Shown piece after piece: positions 20,818 to 28,908 of a stretch of 64,000 nt of DNA; within the stretch, counting starts at the first letter, position 1, and each line of letters opens with the position of its first letter. The position numbers and the translations under genes are program-made. The DNA comes from Streptococcus xiaochunlingii (GTDB lineage: Bacteria; Bacillota; Bacilli; Lactobacillales; Streptococcaceae), in NCBI RefSeq assembly GCF_006385805.1, contig NZ_VFSG01000004.1, forward strand, positions 23,617-87,616, given 5' to 3'. The notes beneath the pieces are model-generated. The model searched no databases, was not told where the DNA came from, and saw nothing but the letters and a program-made list of their open reading frames with translations.

Positions 20818-20850
20818 GTTTTACTCCTTTTTTCTATAATTTCTTGCGAC
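20795..20850 (-). repeat. Direct repeat, glyQ-proximal copy of the start region
   Basis: This 56-base segment runs on the minus strand from GTCGCAAGAA through the AAGGAG site and ATGTCTAAAAAA to TTCCA inside glyQ. A diverged second copy lies at 20969-21019. Confidence 0.75.
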
Positions 20851-20968
20851 ACGAGTCTGCCTCGTCGATTATACGAGGCAAGACGAGTTAGTACTGCGTC
20901 TAGCTCAGGCACCCTAGTGCTGAGCGTGAGGCAGTCCGACTGTAAGGAGGTCTCTGCCACTAACGCAG
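20851..20968 (-). repeat. 118-bp multi-hairpin insert between the duplicated glyQ starts
   Basis: GC-richer than its surroundings and strongly folded on the minus strand: CACTgcgttAGTG, then GCTCAG-CAC pairing with GTG-C-CTGAGC (about 20903-20926), then TGCCTCGT pairing with ACGAGGCA (about 20857-20882). I do not recognise it as BOX, RUP or another named streptococcal repeat. Confidence 0.55.
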
Positions 20969-20991
20969 TGGAAGGTTAGTTTTTTAGACAT
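20914..20991 (-). CDS. 25-codon upstream reading frame with a duplicated glyQ start
   Basis: The ATG at 20989-20991 follows AAAGGAGAAGAAG, a good ribosome site, and the first seven residues MSKKLTF equal those of GlyQ. The frame then leaves the duplication, continues as HCVSGRDLLTVGLPHAQH and stops at TAG (20914-20916). It lies after the T-box terminator and before glyQ. It could be a translated leader peptide or a decayed remnant; expression is not shown by the sequence. Confidence 0.4.
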   Translation of the reverse strand: MSKKLTFHCVSGRDLLTVGLPHAQH

Positions 20992-21019
20992 CTTCTTCTC
21001 CTTTTTTAATTCTTGCGAC
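20969..21019 (-). repeat. Direct repeat, distal copy of the glyQ start region
   Basis: This 51-base copy runs from GTCGCAAGAA through AAAGGAGAAGAAG and ATGTCTAAAAAACTAAC to TTCCA, about 80 percent like the proximal copy by eye. Confidence 0.75.
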
Positions 21020-21024
21020 TTTGG

Positions 21025-21224
21025 ATACAAAAAAACCGTGTCTTTGCTCCTAAGTCAAGTGACCTAGGGGCGTCAAAAACGCGGTTCCACCCTAATTTAT
21101 TACTTCATTTTATTCTACTATACTCAGTTATCTACTGAGAGAAAGCGCCACTTGCTTATCTTGTTCTGCTTGGCTTTCACTATCCCAAGCTCGCTAAAAA
21201 AACGCCATAAGCCTTTCTTTCTTG
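21025..21224 (-). ncRNA. T-box leader of glyQ-glyS (glycine specifier)
   Basis: On the minus strand the conserved T-box core AGGGTGGAACCGCG is at 21080-21093. Upstream, the distal stem I signature AGCGAGCTTGGGATAGTGAA (about 21178-21197) is present, and GGC at 21147-21149 is a suitable glycine specifier codon. Downstream of the core the strand can form a terminator (CCTAGGTC/GACTTAGG inside an ACCG/CGGT base) ending in seven T residues near 21030. Uncharged tRNA-Gly would be expected to stabilise the antiterminator and switch on glyQS. Confidence 0.95.
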
Positions 21225-21230
21225 ACTAGT

Positions 21231-21259
21231 ATTATAGCAGATTTCTATTCGAGTGTAAA
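21231..21259 (-). promoter_or_regulatory. Promoter of the glyQS T-box transcript
   Basis: On the minus strand TTTACA (21254-21259), a 17-base spacer and TATAAT (21231-21236) with a TG extension. The expected start is about 21224. The -35 box touches the terminator of the upstream protease gene. Confidence 0.88.
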
Positions 21260-21295
21260 CAAAAAACAAGTCCGAAAAAGGTGTTTCAGACTTGT
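21260..21295 (-). terminator. Terminator of the subtilase gene
   Basis: Stem 21266-21277 with 21284-21295 (one mismatch), followed on the minus strand by TTTTTTG. It lies about 30 bases past the stop codon, showing that the gene truly ends there. Confidence 0.88.
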
Positions 21296-21323
21296 CGCAA
21301 ATCCTTTCAAAGAAAGGTGACTG

Positions 21324-24300
21324 TTATGGGCGTTTTACAACCTTTGGTTTTTTCCCATTTAATTTTTTCTTAGCAGCTTTAACCTCAGCTAATACCGCCT
21401 TAACTTCCTGTTGACTGGCACCAGGATTAGCCAGTACAGCTTGAGCGCGGATAAAGGCTTGTAGATAGTTTACCTTCGCCTTATCTGCTGCATAGATAAA
21501 CTTCGCATTCTTAGCTTGGAACTGGAGTTCTGCCGCAATCAATTTCTTCAGACTTGAAAAATCAGTTGTTTTACCATTTAGCTGTTGATCAGCTGCCTGA
21601 TAATTTGCAAGTGCTTGGTTGATTTGCTCTTGTGTCACACCTTCACGGACGAGCAAGAGGGCCAATTCCTTAAAGCTTTGGTCAAAGGTTCGTCGAGCGG
21701 AATCCTTAGCGTTGGCATAGCGACCTGTTTTTGAGGTTACATCATAGGCAGCAATGGCTGATTTTAGCGCTGTAAAATCAGACTCTTTTCCGTCTAATTG
21801 ACTCGTAACCAATCCAAGATTTGAAAAGATTTGGTTAACTTCTGCTTGTGATAACTTAGTCGCAAGAGCTTTCTGAGCTTCTTGATAAGCTGCATCATAG
21901 GCTAAACGTTTTTCACTTGTTGCATTAAAGTACTGAGGAGTGCTGGTCAAGTTAGTTTGTTGGGCCAACAATTGCAACAATTGGGTCTTAATGACTACAG
22001 AAAGTTTTGCGAGATTGTTTTGGTCTGCTAGAACTGTCACAGTCGGTGCATCCTCAAACAACTCATAACCTGTTGGTAGACTGACTGAAATCGTGTATGT
22101 TCCAACTGGGACATCTTTTCCAAAAGCATTCTTGCCATAGCGTTGAACTGGAAGAACAAAGGTTTCACCAGCTTGATTTTTCAAGACAACTGGTGTTGTT
22201 CTTGGTACTGCTTGATCAAAGACCAGGCTCAAAGGTGCAGTGACAATCTCTTTGGCCAAGAATTCAATGGTCTTAAAGCTGTCCTCTGCAGTGATTTCAA
22301 ATTTCTGAGTTCGTTGGCTGACAAGTTTCAGATCTGATTTGTCATAGGCAAAGAGTTCTGCCACGTAGCTACCAAACTTAAGGAAATTGATTTCTTTCCC
22401 TTTGTCTAAGTTGACATACTGTCCTTGATCATCCTTGATACGGTAGACAAAATCGGTATCTAATTCTTTATGTGTATCGGCATCTAGGACTGACACCTTA
22501 ATCCGGCCACTATCTTCAGTACCAGCAAAATCAGCAAGAGAGGCAAAGTCGCGGTTTCCAGCGTAGTCTTCTACCACATAGTAAAGTAAGTCTTTGCTAA
22601 TTCCTTCTGGAAGAGTGTAGCCACCGTCTTCATTTGCCGTTAAATAGACACGGTTTTCAAAGCGACTAGTCTTCCCTAGGGCATCTTTCCCCTCCTTAAC
22701 CAGGGTTCCTTCTTCATCAAAGGCCTTGACATAGAAGACTTGCTCTCGTAAGATTCCACCATTGCCAACATCTTTTGTTTTACGAGCATAAAAGGTTTCT
22801 ACCCCATCCTTCTTGGTCGTATAACCTGAAGTCAAGATTGGTTTTTGGGTGTCAATTTGGAGATTAAAGCGAACAACTTGCTCCTCTGCTCCTGGAACGG
22901 CTGGCGTATAGCGAACTTCATAAACATAGTGGCCATCCGCTACCTTTTCACCCTTGGCATCCGTTCCTTCCCAAGCCGTATTGTCGACTAGATAAGATCG
23001 TTTCCCACGTCCGTCAAAATAATTCTTACGAGCAGAGAAAGATCCTGTACTTGACCAAATTGGATTAGCAAATGCTTGATCATCTGCCTTGTAGACAGCT
23101 GCTTTCATATTTTTTAGGTTTCGCAAGACGACTGCACGATACTGCACGTAATCTTTGTTCCCATCTCCATCTGGAGAAATAGCCAGACGGACATTTCCAT
23201 CAGCATCTAAATGGAGGACATTCAAACCTTCTGGAGTTTCTACTGTCCCAAGAACGATTGGGCTTCGTTCTACTGTTTCCTTCTTAGCAGTTGTATAGAG
23301 CACATCATTAGCGTTTGAGACTAAAGAGGTGACATTTGCATTTGATGGCAGGTGTTTGGTTTCTGGAACATCATAGTAAAATCCTGATTTTCCTTCTCTT
23401 ACCAAGTTGTAGATTGGTTTTTCAACTGCAGGGATATCTTGGAAAGAACCACGGAAGCCCATAAATGGAATGCTAACCACATCACCGTCATCTGCTGGAT
23501 CCACAAAGCGAACAAAACCTTCTAAGAAGTAACCGTTCGGCATCAATTTAGTCAATTCTTCGGCAAACTTAGACGCATCGACAGTCACCGTCACTGTCTG
23601 ACTGCTATGGGCTTTTACGGTGACATTTGGCCATACCGTCTCTGTTAATTTCCGTGGCTTCAAAGTAAAGTGATCGTCTTTCACATCGTCTGTTGTGGTA
23701 TTCACAATCATCTTCAACTCTCTGTCAGTATCAGAAATATTATGAACGGTCACATCAAAACTGAATCGATCTTCCACATTGCCAAGGGTAACACTTGGGT
23801 AAGCATCTTCATTCGTTACATATAGGTCTGTTGAAACCGCTGCAGCAGTATCCACAATCCCCGCCCCTTGTTGACGTACTGAAGTGTAGGCGCCCGTTTC
23901 TTTGTTGAAGTGCGGTTTTGCAGTTGACATGATCAAGGCCTTGACCGTTGCAGATAGCTCCTCTGGTGAAAGTTCTGGATGGTGAGATTGGAGGTATTCC
24001 TTCACCAAAGCCGATACCCCAGCCACATGAGGAGAGGCCATACTGGTTCCACTGATACTGCCATAGCTATTGTCATTTAGTGAAGAGAAAATCGATCCAC
24101 CAGGTGCAGTGACATCTGGTTTCAATTGTCCATCCGTTGACACTCCCCAACTAGAGAATTCAGACATTTTTCCTGCGTCAGGATTTGGACGGTTATCCAG
24201 ACTACCATCAAAGACTATCTTGTAGTCTTTGTCTTTGATGGCTTCTCCGTACCGCTTAGAAATAAATACCGCAGGGATTTTTTTCGCATCGCCTTCGAGG

Positions 24301-25826
24301 CCCATTTTGACATTTGCACCTTCGACACTGTTATAAATGAGGGCTCCAATTGCTCCTTTTTTATAGACATTAGCGACCTTATCTGAGAAGGTAATTTCAC
24401 CACGCTTGATGAGGGCGACTTTACCAGTCAAATCGAGACTTTCTAAATCCCTCTCACGCCCCAAGCCAGCATCCACATAGTCATATTCTTTCCCATTTTC
24501 GAAATTGGCATCTGTTTCAGCTGCTGTATAGGTGAACTTCCCTTTATCCAAGTCGGCATTGTCTTCCAAACCACGTACTGTAAAGACTTCTTCCGTTACG
24601 AATGAATCATTTACTGATGCAACTGAAATAGACTCTTCTACTGTTGAAGGACTACCCACGACACCGTAATCCGGGTTTTCAGCACTTGGGTTGTCATAAC
24701 CGTATCCATAGGTATTGCTATTACCTGCCGCAATAACGACACTAACCCCTTTGGCGCGTGCTCGTTGGATAGCTTCTCTGACAGCAGGACTAGCATTCAC
24801 TGTAGATCCTGTCCCAGATCCTAAACTCATGTTAATGACGTCAGCTCCCAATGCCACTGCGTCATCAATCGCTTTCACATAGACAACATCGCTGGTTGAT
24901 CCACTACGATCAGAGAAAACCCGCATGAACATCACTTGGGCTTCTGGAGCAACTCCGTAGACGTAGTTGCCATCCCCAGCTTTTTTGTCAGGGTTCCCAG
25001 TCGCAATCCCTGTTACGTGCATACCGTGTGAATCATGGTCTTTTTCTTTGATATTGTCATCTCCATCCATATAATCATAGGCAAAGACAACCTTATCGTT
25101 GTACCATTTTCCGTAGTCAATTCCCGCTGCTTTTTTGGCAGCTTCTAATTCTGTTTGATTTTTGAATTTCCCTTTTGTAGGGTCTGAAATCCGCAATACT
25201 TCATGGTAGACATCTAAACCAGAGTCAATGACTGCAACAACAGTCCCTTCACCCTTGTAGCCTTTTTCCCAAGTTTGGGGCACATTAATAATCGTATTGC
25301 TGCTGATACTTAATGGTTTATCTTCAGCTTTCTTTTCAGTACTTGCTTCCGATACAGGTTTAGCCTCACTCTCCTCCTCTGTTGAAGAAGGTTTTGCTTC
25401 TGTTTTTTCCTGTCCTTCGGATGCTTTTTCTCCATTTTTTTCTACAGTTTTTTCTTCGGTTTTAGTTACGACTTCCGCTTGCTTTTCAGTAGCTTGAGCC
25501 TCTGTTTTTGCCTCCTGCGCAAGGACTTGGCTATCTGATTCGACAGATGGCGTTGTTGTTCCTTTATCTGAAGAAACTGGCTCGTTAACAACTTTAGCAT
25601 TTTCAACGACTGAGTCTGTAGTCTGCTCATTTGCCTGATTCGTTACAGGAGACGCAGACTCACTTGGCGATACTGGATTTGTTTCTGCAGATGCAACGAC
25701 TGCAGTCTCTGGCTGTTTCGCTTCATCAGCACTTACATTCCCTGCTCCAAAGACAAGAACAGATCCTAATAGCACCGATGCAACACCAAACTTATATTTT
25801 CTCAATGAGAAACGCTGTTTACTCAT
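21324..25826 (-). CDS. Cell-envelope subtilisin-like serine protease (C5a peptidase/PrtA type), no LPXTG
   Basis: A 1500-residue secreted S8 protease. A YSIRK-like signal (FSLRKYKFGVASVLLGSVL) with cleavage probably near residue 33 is followed by an acidic, Ala/Glu/Thr-rich stretch to about 180. The catalytic domain has D201 (VIDSGLD), H267 (SHGMHVTG), oxyanion N369 (AAGNS) and S595 (GTSMASPH), with a PA-type insert about residues 430-540. Fn3-like and other beta domains follow, then three FIVAR-like helical repeats (about 1310-1495, each with an LNGK or LDGK turn). It ends KKPKVVKRP with no LPXTG, hydrophobic segment or choline-binding repeats. Related proteases degrade host proteins or supply peptides. 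The attachment mode is open. Confidence 0.92.
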   Translation of the reverse strand: MSKQRFSLRKYKFGVASVLLGSVLVFGAGNVSADEAKQPETAVVASAETNPVSPSESASPVTNQANEQTTDSVVENAKVVNEPVSSDKGTTTPSVESDSQVLAQEAKTEAQATEKQAEVVTKTEEKTVEKNGEKASEGQEKTEAKPSSTEEESEAKPVSEASTEKKAEDKPLSISSNTIINVPQTWEKGYKGEGTVVAVIDSGLDVYHEVLRISDPTKGKFKNQTELEAAKKAAGIDYGKWYNDKVVFAYDYMDGDDNIKEKDHDSHGMHVTGIATGNPDKKAGDGNYVYGVAPEAQVMFMRVFSDRSGSTSDVVYVKAIDDAVALGADVINMSLGSGTGSTVNASPAVREAIQRARAKGVSVVIAAGNSNTYGYGYDNPSAENPDYGVVGSPSTVEESISVASVNDSFVTEEVFTVRGLEDNADLDKGKFTYTAAETDANFENGKEYDYVDAGLGRERDLESLDLTGKVALIKRGEITFSDKVANVYKKGAIGALIYNSVEGANVKMGLEGDAKKIPAVFISKRYGEAIKDKDYKIVFDGSLDNRPNPDAGKMSEFSSWGVSTDGQLKPDVTAPGGSIFSSLNDNSYGSISGTSMASPHVAGVSALVKEYLQSHHPELSPEELSATVKALIMSTAKPHFNKETGAYTSVRQQGAGIVDTAAAVSTDLYVTNEDAYPSVTLGNVEDRFSFDVTVHNISDTDRELKMIVNTTTDDVKDDHFTLKPRKLTETVWPNVTVKAHSSQTVTVTVDASKFAEELTKLMPNGYFLEGFVRFVDPADDGDVVSIPFMGFRGSFQDIPAVEKPIYNLVREGKSGFYYDVPETKHLPSNANVTSLVSNANDVLYTTAKKETVERSPIVLGTVETPEGLNVLHLDADGNVRLAISPDGDGNKDYVQYRAVVLRNLKNMKAAVYKADDQAFANPIWSSTGSFSARKNYFDGRGKRSYLVDNTAWEGTDAKGEKVADGHYVYEVRYTPAVPGAEEQVVRFNLQIDTQKPILTSGYTTKKDGVETFYARKTKDVGNGGILREQVFYVKAFDEEGTLVKEGKDALGKTSRFENRVYLTANEDGGYTLPEGISKDLLYYVVEDYAGNRDFASLADFAGTEDSGRIKVSVLDADTHKELDTDFVYRIKDDQGQYVNLDKGKEINFLKFGSYVAELFAYDKSDLKLVSQRTQKFEITAEDSFKTIEFLAKEIVTAPLSLVFDQAVPRTTPVVLKNQAGETFVLPVQRYGKNAFGKDVPVGTYTISVSLPTGYELFEDAPTVTVLADQNNLAKLSVVIKTQLLQLLAQQTNLTSTPQYFNATSEKRLAYDAAYQEAQKALATKLSQAEVNQIFSNLGLVTSQLDGKESDFTALKSAIAAYDVTSKTGRYANAKDSARRTFDQSFKELALLLVREGVTQEQINQALANYQAADQQLNGKTTDFSSLKKLIAAELQFQAKNAKFIYAADKAKVNYLQAFIRAQAVLANPGASQQEVKAVLAEVKAAKKKLNGKKPKVVKRP

Positions 25827-25856
25827 AATATTCCCCCTATATACTAAATTATTCTT

Positions 25857-25862
25857 ATTATA
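25857..25862 (-). promoter_or_regulatory. Probable -10 element of the subtilase gene
   Basis: TATAAT on the minus strand, 31 bases before the ATG, which follows an AGGGGGAATATT ribosome site. No convincing -35 hexamer is seen. The AT-rich stretch 25863-26020 holds no gene. Confidence 0.55.
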
Positions 25863-26022
25863 CTCCTAATTTTTCAGAAAATTCACTCAACATTAACTTT
25901 GTTATCAAATTGTAATATTCCCGTACAATATCTTTAATTAGTTATTTTTCGTTTGCTTTTTGGTGATTTTATTATCCAAATAATTAGATATTTAAAACAA
26001 AACATTCGTTTTTCGTCTTGTT

Positions 26023-26059
26023 ACACAAAAAAGACAGTAAGAGCAAATTCTCACTGTCT
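26023..26059 (-). terminator. Terminator of the aldo/keto reductase gene
   Basis: On the minus strand AGACAGTGAGA pairs imperfectly with CTTACTGTCT and is followed by TTTTTTGTG. Confidence 0.8.
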
Positions 26060-26076
26060 ATTAAAAACAAACAATC

Positions 26077-26919
26077 CTAAAAGTCTTTGGTATCTGGATT
26101 CGGTGCTCCTGCCTCTACTGGGATCTTCCGAAGAAGGTCACAATCTTCTGGGGATAATGCAATCGCAGAGCATTGTAGGTTACTTGCAATGCGTTCAGGA
26201 GTCACTGACTTGGGCAGAGGTAAAAATCCTTCTGCTAGACTCCAGGCCAACAGAAGCTGGGCTGGTGTCACGTCATACTGTTTAGCCAATGTAAGGACTG
26301 TCTCATTTTGAAACAACTCTCCTTGGCCAAATGGCCCCCAAGCTTCCAATAAAATTCCTTTATCACGGCAATAACGGACTACTTCCTCTTGATAGACTCC
26401 AGGGGCCAAGCGGATCTGATTGACTGCCGGAAGAACTTTTGCACTCTCCAACAAAGCATCCAGGTGATGGGGCAGGAAGTTACTCACACCAATAGAGCGA
26501 ATCTTTCCTTCTGCCTGCATCTCTTCCATGGCTCTCCAAACCTCACGATTCCGTTCTTTCCAGGCCTCATTTTCTCGGTGAGTCACAGGATTCGGCCAGT
26601 GGATGAGGTACAAATCGATATAATCTAGTCCCAATTTGTGCAAAGATTCTTCTAGACCATTGACAGCATCCTCATAGGTGTGAAGATTATTCCACAACTT
26701 AGTCGTTACAAAAAGCTCATCTCTTGGAATACCACTATCTTTGATAGCCTTTCCGATGCTTTCTTCATTTTGATAGATGGCTGCCGTATCAATATGGCGA
26801 TAGCCCGCTTCTAAGGCTGCTTTTACTGCTTGATAAGCTTCCTCGCCATCTTTCGCCTTCCAAGTACCAAAACCAAGTACAGGAATGTGGCGTCCGTCAT
26901 TTAGTTTGTAACTCTTCAT
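26077..26919 (-). CDS. Aldo/keto reductase
   Basis: A 280-residue NADPH-dependent carbonyl reductase of the AKR5-like bacterial group. The catalytic tetrad is seen in HIDTAAIYQNE (Asp, Tyr), TTKLW (Lys) and YLIHWPNP (His). The loop GVSNFLPHHLDALL and the ending region LPLPKSVTPERI are typical. The physiological substrate is unknown; such enzymes often reduce reactive aldehydes or 2,5-diketo-gluconate. I start at MKSYKLND (26919), one base after the stop of the upstream small gene; the ribosome site GGGAAATAAG is weak, so coupling is likely. Confidence 0.92.
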   Translation of the reverse strand: MKSYKLNDGRHIPVLGFGTWKAKDGEEAYQAVKAALEAGYRHIDTAAIYQNEESIGKAIKDSGIPRDELFVTTKLWNNLHTYEDAVNGLEESLHKLGLDYIDLYLIHWPNPVTHRENEAWKERNREVWRAMEEMQAEGKIRSIGVSNFLPHHLDALLESAKVLPAVNQIRLAPGVYQEEVVRYCRDKGILLEAWGPFGQGELFQNETVLTLAKQYDVTPAQLLLAWSLAEGFLPLPKSVTPERIASNLQCSAIALSPEDCDLLRKIPVEAGAPNPDTKDF

Positions 26920-26920
26920 C

Positions 26921-27148
26921 TTATTTCCCGTCACTTTCCTTTGTTTTTTCACCAGACTTAGAAGTCTTCGCATTCAAGCGCAACTTTGGCTTAAAGATAT
27001 TTTCCTTCGGCTGCACCATCGATTTACTAAAAAAGGCATAGAGTAAAAAGGCACTACCTGCCACTAAAATGACGGGACTACGGCGCAACATACCGTAGAT
27101 AAAGAAAAACAAGCCCATCAATAAAAAACGTACGTTTATCTTATTCAT
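26921..27148 (-). CDS. Small membrane protein, unknown function
   Basis: A 75-residue protein (MNKINVRFLLMGLFFFIYG) with two hydrophobic segments (about residues 7-20 and 25-40) and a basic, Lys/Ser-rich tail. I do not recognise a named family. The start at 27148 has a GAGGTAGTTTT ribosome site; an in-frame Met ten codons upstream lacks one. Its stop is one base from the aldo/keto reductase start, so the two genes are coupled, an arrangement also remembered from pneumococcus. Confidence 0.75.
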   Translation of the reverse strand: MNKINVRFLLMGLFFFIYGMLRRSPVILVAGSAFLLYAFFSKSMVQPKENIFKPKLRLNAKTSKSGEKTKESDGK

Positions 27149-27233
27149 AAAACTACCTCGCGATTCAATTACTTTCATTATACCATGTATCAGAGCAAAG
27201 AGACAAATGGCTAGATCAAGGAATCCTATTCAA

Positions 27234-27261
27234 ATAAGCTGAGACTTTCATCTCAGCTTAT
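27234..27261. terminator. Strong hairpin downstream of nagA
   Basis: A perfect 11-bp stem (27234-27244 with 27251-27261) with a six-base loop, 65 bases past the nagA stop. It lacks a T-run on either side, so termination is likely but not certain. Confidence 0.55.
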
Positions 27262-27325
27262 GGGATACATTCAATTTTTAGTTTGGCGAAAGCAAGCGAT
27301 TCGTAGTTGAACCTCTTTTTCACCA

Positions 27326-28477
27326 TTAAGCTTCAAATCGTTTTTGGCCATCCAAGAAGGTTGCTACCAACTCTAAATCTTTATCCAATACAATAAAGTC
27401 AGCGTCATAACCCTCACGGATTTGGCCGCAGACATCATCAATATGGACAGATTTAGCAGGGTTGAGACTCGCCATCATGACTGCTTCATGAGGATTGGCA
27501 ATACCCCACTCAACAACATTCTTCAATCCATCTTTAAGCTTCAAGATCGAACCAGCCAGGTTCCCTGTCGATTTCAAACGGGCTGTTCCATTTTCTACGA
27601 CAACAGGGAATTCACCCAACATGTAGTCGCCATCTTCCAAGCCACCAGCTGTCATACAGTCGGTGATCAAGGCAATATTTTCCACTCCTTTTTGTTTGAG
27701 AAGGATGTCGCAGGCTTTTGGATCAACGTGATGGCCATCACAGATTAACTCTGCATAAGTATGAGGAAGTTGGTACATAGCCCCAACCATTCCCAACTCA
27801 CGGTGCGTCAAACCGCGCATTCCGTTATAGGCATGTACCCAGACACTAGCCCCAGCATCCACTGCTTTTTTGGCTTCGTCAAAGGTTGCATTGGAGTGAC
27901 CAAGCGCAACCGTTACCCCTTCTCCTGTCACTGTGCGGACAAAGTCTTCGACACCATCTCGCTCAGGAGCAAGGGCAATTTTATTGAGCAAGCCGTTGGC
28001 TGCTTTTTGCCATGCACGGAATTCATCCATCCGAGGATCTTTCATGTAGGCTGGATTTTGTGCCCCTTTGTACTTCTCTGTAAAGTAAGGTCCTTCAAAG
28101 TAAATACCACGAATCTTAGCACCAGACGCTTCTTGGTAGCGTGCTCCAATGTTTTCAGTTACTGCTAATAATTGCTCATAAGAAGAGGTCAAGGTTGTTG
28201 GCAAAAAGCTAGTGACCCCTGTGCTCAAAAGACCCTCACTCATAGTATGAAGGGTTCCCTCTATGTTGTTGTCCATAACGTCAACTCCACCAAATCCATG
28301 GATGTGCGTATCGACCAAACCAGGAGCAATACTATAGCCTGTATAGTCCAAAACAGTAGCTCCCTCTGGTAGCTGATCTACATGTTTCCCAAATTTGCCA
28401 TCGACGATTTCTAGATATCCTCCCTTACGAATGCCATGGGGATAAAAGAATTGATCTGCTTGTATATAAGTTGTCAT
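27326..28477 (-). CDS. nagA: N-acetylglucosamine-6-phosphate deacetylase
   Basis: It removes acetate from GlcNAc-6-phosphate to give glucosamine-6-phosphate, feeding both glycolysis and wall precursor synthesis. The 383-residue protein has the amidohydrolase metal motifs DTHIHGFGGVDVMD, ALGHSNAT, HAYNGMRGL and CDGHHVDP and the catalytic Asp in ITDCMTAGG. I start at MTTYIQADQ (28477) because AAGGAAATCACC precedes it. The promoter carries a NagR/DasR-type operator, which fits induction by amino sugars. Confidence 0.96.
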   Translation of the reverse strand: MTTYIQADQFFYPHGIRKGGYLEIVDGKFGKHVDQLPEGATVLDYTGYSIAPGLVDTHIHGFGGVDVMDNNIEGTLHTMSEGLLSTGVTSFLPTTLTSSYEQLLAVTENIGARYQEASGAKIRGIYFEGPYFTEKYKGAQNPAYMKDPRMDEFRAWQKAANGLLNKIALAPERDGVEDFVRTVTGEGVTVALGHSNATFDEAKKAVDAGASVWVHAYNGMRGLTHRELGMVGAMYQLPHTYAELICDGHHVDPKACDILLKQKGVENIALITDCMTAGGLEDGDYMLGEFPVVVENGTARLKSTGNLAGSILKLKDGLKNVVEWGIANPHEAVMMASLNPAKSVHIDDVCGQIREGYDADFIVLDKDLELVATFLDGQKRFEA

Positions 28478-28516
28478 GGTGATTTCCTTTCTTTTTCTAC
28501 CGATATATTCATACAC

Positions 28517-28545
28517 ATTATAATCCTTTGTACTGTATTTGTAAA
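28517..28545 (-). promoter_or_regulatory. Promoter of nagA
   Basis: On the minus strand TTTACA (28540-28545), a 17-base spacer and TATAAT (28517-28522). Confidence 0.88.
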
Positions 28546-28559
28546 TGGTATAGACCTAT
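28545..28559. promoter_or_regulatory. NagR/DasR-type operator (dre) at nagA
   Basis: ATGGTATAGACCTAT resembles the dre consensus TGGTATAGACCA of GntR-family amino-sugar regulators (NagR, YvoA, DasR). It abuts the -35 box of nagA. The match, of which the last position of the core differs, is by eye. Confidence 0.75.
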
Positions 28560-28597
28560 TTTATTTAAATATATTAATATTTTCTATAAATACGATA

Positions 28598-28625
28598 AAA
28601 AATCCAGTTTTTTTGAGCTGGATTT
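28598..28625. repeat. ATCCAG hairpin bounding the nagA-side of the structured region
   Basis: AAATCCAG (28600-28607) pairs with CTGGATTT (28618-28625). The same stem sequence recurs in the terminator hairpin at 28873-28900, so the region between is framed by two related hairpins. Confidence 0.55.
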
Positions 28626-28653
28626 CAGATTGAATATAAAGTCTTCTTTAAAA

Positions 28654-28783
28654 CTTTCCTTAGGTGAGTACGGACGTCAGCGAACTTCTTTGAAGTTCCA
28701 TGACTTAGTTTTGAACCTAAAGTTTCAAAACTCCCGAGTGGCTGAAACTTTAGCGCTTCAGCCACTTTTCTCACAGCGGAAAG
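28654..28783. repeat. Cloverleaf-like multi-hairpin intergenic element, about 130 bp
   Basis: Nested inverted repeats fold the whole unit: outer CTTTCC/GGAAAG (28654-28659, 28778-28783) and GTGAG/CTCAC (28664-28668, 28770-28774) enclose three hairpins, GAACTTC/GAAGTTC (28682-28698), AGTTTTGAA/TTCAAAACT (28707-28732) and GTGGCTGAA/TTCAGCCAC (28738-28765). There is no reading frame. It may be a small repeat element or a structured RNA. Confidence 0.6.
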
Positions 28784-28872
28784 TAATAAATTTGTTTAAT
28801 TAATTAAAAATACAAATTATTTTTTTGAAAAAATTTTCTAGCTATTTTATGAAAAAAATTTGTCTACATTCT

Positions 28873-28905
28873 AAAATCCAGTCCTAAAGAACTGGATTTT
28901 TCGTT
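28873..28905. terminator. Terminator after the Na/Pi cotransporter gene
   Basis: A perfect 10-bp stem (28873-28882 with 28891-28900) with an 8-base loop. The best T-run lies on the plus-strand side (TTTTTCGTTTTTTT), so it may also stop a plus-strand transcript coming from the structured element. Confidence 0.75.
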
Positions 28906-28908
28906 TTT

